From NCBI GenBank assembly GCA_003158885.1, contig PMLN01000259.1:1-6342 (forward strand): 6,342 nucleotides of DNA, in the 5' to 3' direction. Origin of the DNA: Anaerolineae bacterium (GTDB taxonomy: Bacteria > Chloroflexota > Anaerolineae > Anaerolineales > Villigracilaceae). This document shows positions 6,266-6,342 of the stretch, one piece after another (the first letter of the stretch is position 1; the number at the start of each line of letters is the position of its first letter). Both the position numbers and the translations under genes were made by a program. A model generated the notes under the pieces. It was not told the DNA's origin, did not search any database, and worked only from the letters and a program-made list of their open reading frames with translations.

Positions 6266-6337
6266 TGCGTAAATATCTAAACCAGAACTACCGATTTTGC
6301 CCTGCTTTTGGCGCAATCCAGTTTAGAGATTTATGCA
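6266..6337. repeat. Two-tier imperfect inverted repeat after the transporter gene
   Basis: Outer arms at 6266-6285 and 6318-6337 match at 16 of 20 positions; the core TAAATATCTAAAC against GTTTAGAGATTTA has one mismatch. Inside them, GATTTTGCC (6293-6301) pairs with GGCGCAATC (6310-6318) at 7 of 9 positions plus one possible G-T pair, around an 8-base loop. No T-run follows within the window, so it is not a standard intrinsic terminator. It may be a transcript-end hairpin, a dispersed palindromic repeat or one end of a larger element cut by the window edge. Confidence 0.55.
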
Positions 6338-6342
6338 ATGAG

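Overview
The window looks like a piece of a moderately GC-rich bacterial chromosome. The best guess is Chloroflexota, probably an Anaerolineae-type lineage. This rests on protein style (Tat-signal YkuD proteins with RRDFLK, and a MFS protein with a DRLGKGIRTAPRD loop) and is inference, not proof. All six genes lie on the + strand, and no RNA gene, CRISPR array, transposase or phage gene is visible.

Layout. (1) 1-1755: the 3' part of recG, the replication-fork and branch-migration helicase, cut by the left edge of the window. (2) 1756-1826: a short gap with a perfect 12-bp AT palindrome and a weak promoter-like pair. (3) 1827-2864 and 2918-3958: two tandem paralogous L,D-transpeptidase-type (YkuD) proteins. 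Each has a twin-arginine signal, two SH3-like segments and a complete His/Cys active-site signature. (4) 4056-4481: a small acidic soluble protein that I do not recognise. (5) 4482-5027: a clearly AT-rich island with one small single-pass membrane protein gene (4547-4990), probably acquired from elsewhere. (6) 5028-6248: a 12-helix major facilitator superfamily transporter with a TTG start and a strong ribosome binding site. (7) 6249-6342: non-coding DNA with a two-tier imperfect inverted repeat, running to the window edge.

How the genes relate. The two YkuD genes form the only convincing functional unit: duplicated, exported cell-wall cross-linking or protein-anchoring enzymes. recG is a housekeeping neighbour with no clear functional link to them. 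The small acidic gene follows the second YkuD gene in the same direction, but about 100 bases with an imperfect dyad separate them. The AT-rich gene and the transporter each have their own ribosome binding site, and nothing ties their function to the cell-wall pair. Non-coding dyads occur in four gaps (1806-1817, 2872-2906, 3974-4033, 6266-6337). The last three may be decayed members of dispersed repeat families. I see no strong case for a wholly new system; the most distinctive items are the Tat-exported YkuD pair, the AT-rich membrane-protein island and the 3'-end dyad.
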